Source: Prinia subflava
Taxonomy: Eukaryota > Chordata > Aves > Passeriformes > Cisticolidae
Reading direction: 5' to 3'
NCBI RefSeq assembly: GCF_021018805.1
Contig: NC_086250.1
Span: 66,847,322-66,911,321 of the forward strand
Length of the DNA stretch: 64,000 nt
Shown here: positions 61,401 to 64,000 of the stretch, piece after piece
Layout of the letters: the number at the start of each line of letters is the position of its first letter
How positions within the stretch are numbered: position 1 is the first letter of the stretch
Position numbers and translations under genes: made by a program
The notes under the pieces: generated by a model
What the model was told of the DNA's origin: nothing
Seen by the model: only the letters and a program-made list of their open reading frames with translations
The model's database searches: none

Positions 61401-64000
61401 TCATCTAATTCTCCTGCCAGAAGTAACAAAAACAAAGATCTAAAATTGCTGTTTCCAAACATTCAAAAAAAAAAATCAAATGGTAATTTAAAAAATCATG
61501 AAACCAGCCTTGAAATTATGCTTAAAAAACACTCAGTGGGATAGTTTCATTTTCTGCCTATAATTTGTCTACAGCTTCAGGGAGCAGACACTGAAAATGA
61601 TGGATAAGCTGTCTATGCAGTCATGTATGGTCAGGAGGCAGAACTATTAACAAATATGCCAAATCTTTCTGAATACTAAAGGATTTACCAGTTATTTACA
61701 TAGAGCCCTCAGTTTTGTAGAGCTGTTGGTGAAAAATAGGGAGCAGAGTCTCTGGAGAGCCTTTCTCCATGGTGCTGTGCTCCTAGGGAATTCCTGATAA
61801 TTCATACTTTTCTCCTCCATGGTGGTATCTGAACAGCTTCTTGTTGAGCCTAAAGCACATGAGTAATATCTGTCAACACTGATTACAGCTTTACTGCTGC
61901 TGAGACACTGTAATGTCAATTCTTCTTCCATTTAGCTTCTCAATAGCCCCACTCTGAATTCAGATGTTTGCTGTAATTTAATAAAATACTCTTACAAATA
62001 TATTTGTGTCAAACAGAAGTGTCCTCAGTGGTAAGTAATAAAACACTTAATCCAGCTGCAGAAGCAAGGAGTGTAATATTTCCTGTAATCATTTCCTTTT
62101 CTGTCTAGCAAAATGACCTTAAAATCTCTCCGAATGTGTTGAGCTCCAGTGTTGAAGCAGTTCTGATTTGCTGTTCATCATCTAATGAGTATTTTTTTTT
62201 TTCCTTCTCTGGTCTCCAGCCTGAAAGGAGAAGATACAAGAGTAAGTACTGTGCCTATCAGAGCACAGAGTGATCTCAGCCACACCTTGCCCAGTTTGTT
62301 TTCAGCAATTTAACACGTTCTTTTTATTTGTTTTGATTTTTTAAAATGTCCACAAATTTGGAAAAACAACTTGAAAAAATTGCTTTCGTTTAAAGACAAT
62401 ATATTCTGCTTTGATTTTTAATTCAGTTAGGAAACAAATATAATATGGAATTAGAGCAAGAACATCTTCCCTCCTCTTTCACTGCTTTTTTTCCTGCTTC
62501 TTTTTCTTTTATCACAAATTACTGCAGAGTATCTATTAACTACCTGAACTATAGATCCTGGAGGAACACTTTCTCTTTCACCCTACAGCTCATAGGAAGG
62601 ACTGGAAGGGTTTGGGGTGGCTTCCCCCTGAACTTGGGATTGGTAGCAAGTTGGAGATGTTTCCTTTTTTGATATTTACCCCCTGGGGCTTTTAAGCAAG
62701 AGAAAATTTTCAATTAGGAGCTGCAAATAGCAAACACACGAGGGTGCAGAGAAGTGCAGCACAGAAAGGTGTGAACATCCACTGCTCCAGCCTGGTATTG
62801 TTAATGACTGCTACCAAGGGAAGGGGCTGTACCACGTCCTCTCATGTTTTATTTCTTTGTCTGGTGCATAGAAACATCTTTCCTTTCTGTGCTGTGGCAG
62901 ATCCTCTCCCAGATCCTCATTTATTTACACAGTCATTTAAAATACATATATTTAAAAAGCAAAAAACGAGCGTGAGAAAAAAAAAAAAAAAAAAAAGAAA
63001 CCAAAAAAACCCAGAGGGACACATTGAAGTTAAACTTCAAAGCCATTCCTTCCCTGCTGCCTCCTGTGACTCCACATTTCTCACTTATGGAACACCAGAG
63101 CTGCATTTCACTTCTGCCACCAGCACAGCATGACCTCGCTGTGTTTATTTGGGATGAAAGAGGAATCCTCCTCCCAAGGGAGCACAACACAGAGAGCAGG
63201 TGGAGGGGACCCAGCCTGGCCATGGGATGGTGACACAGGCTGGCCAGGCTGGCCAGGATGGTGACAAGGCCAGGCTCAGCCCTTGGTCTTGCTCAGAATC
63301 TGCTGCCCTTCCCAGGCACAGCTTCCCCACCTGGGGGGATCAGCTCCTCTCCCTGGGCTCCTTCTCCTGCCACCAACTGCTGGAGCTGTCCAGGCACAGG
63401 GAGGGAGAGCAGAGGATTTCAGACAAGCTGGAAAGAGGATTAAAAAAAAGAGCTACAGTGGGAAATCCTCCTCTCTGCTGTTTTACATGGCTATAGCACA
63501 TTGAGTGTTATTCAGCAAGAGTTGGTGGAGGTTGAAGGAGATGGCAAAACCCTTAGTTTCTGCAAAAGCTGTGTCTTCTGTGGTTTTGGTCTTCTTCACT
63601 TCACTGAAGGTGGTTCTTAGGGGTCAGGATTTGTTTAGGGTCTGCAATCAGACAGGTGAGATGAAGGGATCTGTTTGAGGCTGTCTGGAAGAGAACAGGA
63701 TGTGACCTGAACATCTAGGGACAGGTCTTAGAAAAGCATCACAGCCTTGGGAAGCAGGAATCTAATTCTGAAACTGATGTTTGCATCTCTGGAGTAACAG
63801 TGACTCTTCTGGATAACAGGTCTACTTGCCAAAGCAGAATCTGAGCTGCCTGAAAACTGGGGCCAAAAATCCTGAGGCTGTTGTGCCCAAACAAGCTTAA
63901 GCTGTGTCACGGTGCCTCCCAAAGGCAACCAATCTACAAGAGGAAGAACAGGGTCAGATTTCTTCCCCTGACTCTGCCTATTGCCAGTTTTACAGCACCA
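58461..64000. other. Intergenic stretch to the end of the window
   Basis: The sequence is unique and mostly AT-rich. It contains a poly(A) run at 62977-62996, an isolated splice-site-flanked 22-mer at 62220-62241 (see findings), and a small 'ggctggccagg' duplication near 63237-63257. No gene is recognised. Confidence 0.5.
62977..62996. repeat. Poly(A) run of 20 bases
   Basis: This homopolymer is followed by 'gaaaccaaaaaaaccc'. It is not preceded by a recognisable retrogene or retroposon body. Confidence 0.88.

Noticed and set aside
62977..63010. Poly(A) run as the tail of a processed retrogene or SINE
   Set aside because: No gene-like or SINE-like body precedes it on either strand and no target-site duplication is evident.

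Overview
This is vertebrate nuclear DNA, almost certainly from a bird. Two things point there. Degenerate CR1 LINE fragments are the only recognisable interspersed repeats, with at least seven clear copies on both strands. One spliced gene encodes a protein I recognise as FAM107B (DUF1151 family). The CR1 copy ending near 51222 finishes in 'ccattctgtgatt', a tail common in neoavian and passerine genomes, but this is weak evidence for a particular lineage. No bacterial-style operon, CRISPR array, rRNA, tRNA or intact mobile element is visible.

Layout. Positions 1-37482 are noncoding and lie upstream of the first visible FAM107B exon. Because that exon opens with a splice acceptor, at least part of this stretch is intron; I see no upstream exon and no CpG-island promoter, so the promoter is probably outside the window. 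The stretch holds CR1 fragments (about 2.1, 19.2, 20.4, 28.6 and 35.3 kb), AT and G/T-rich simple sequence, and an unusual run of four stem-loops at 11281-11426. FAM107B occupies 37483 to about 46945 on the + strand. Three exons carry the 132-codon reading frame (37539-37666, 41693-41846, 43803-43916, stop 43917-43919), joined by two GT-AG introns. A roughly 3-kb 3' UTR ends at a polyadenylation signal at 46921-46926. From 46946 to 64000 the sequence looks intergenic. It contains further CR1 copies, a CpG-rich pocket with an octamer motif (51318-51610), and a 24-bp minisatellite of exactly 21 units (51982-52485) that keeps several frames open.

Apart from FAM107B, nearly all open reading frames here look like chance ORFs in noncoding DNA, including the longest one (437 codons), which is a by-product of the minisatellite. 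The signals most worth following are the four-hairpin cluster, the indel-free minisatellite with a higher-order pattern, the CpG/octamer pocket, and an ancient CR1 copy inside the FAM107B 5' region.
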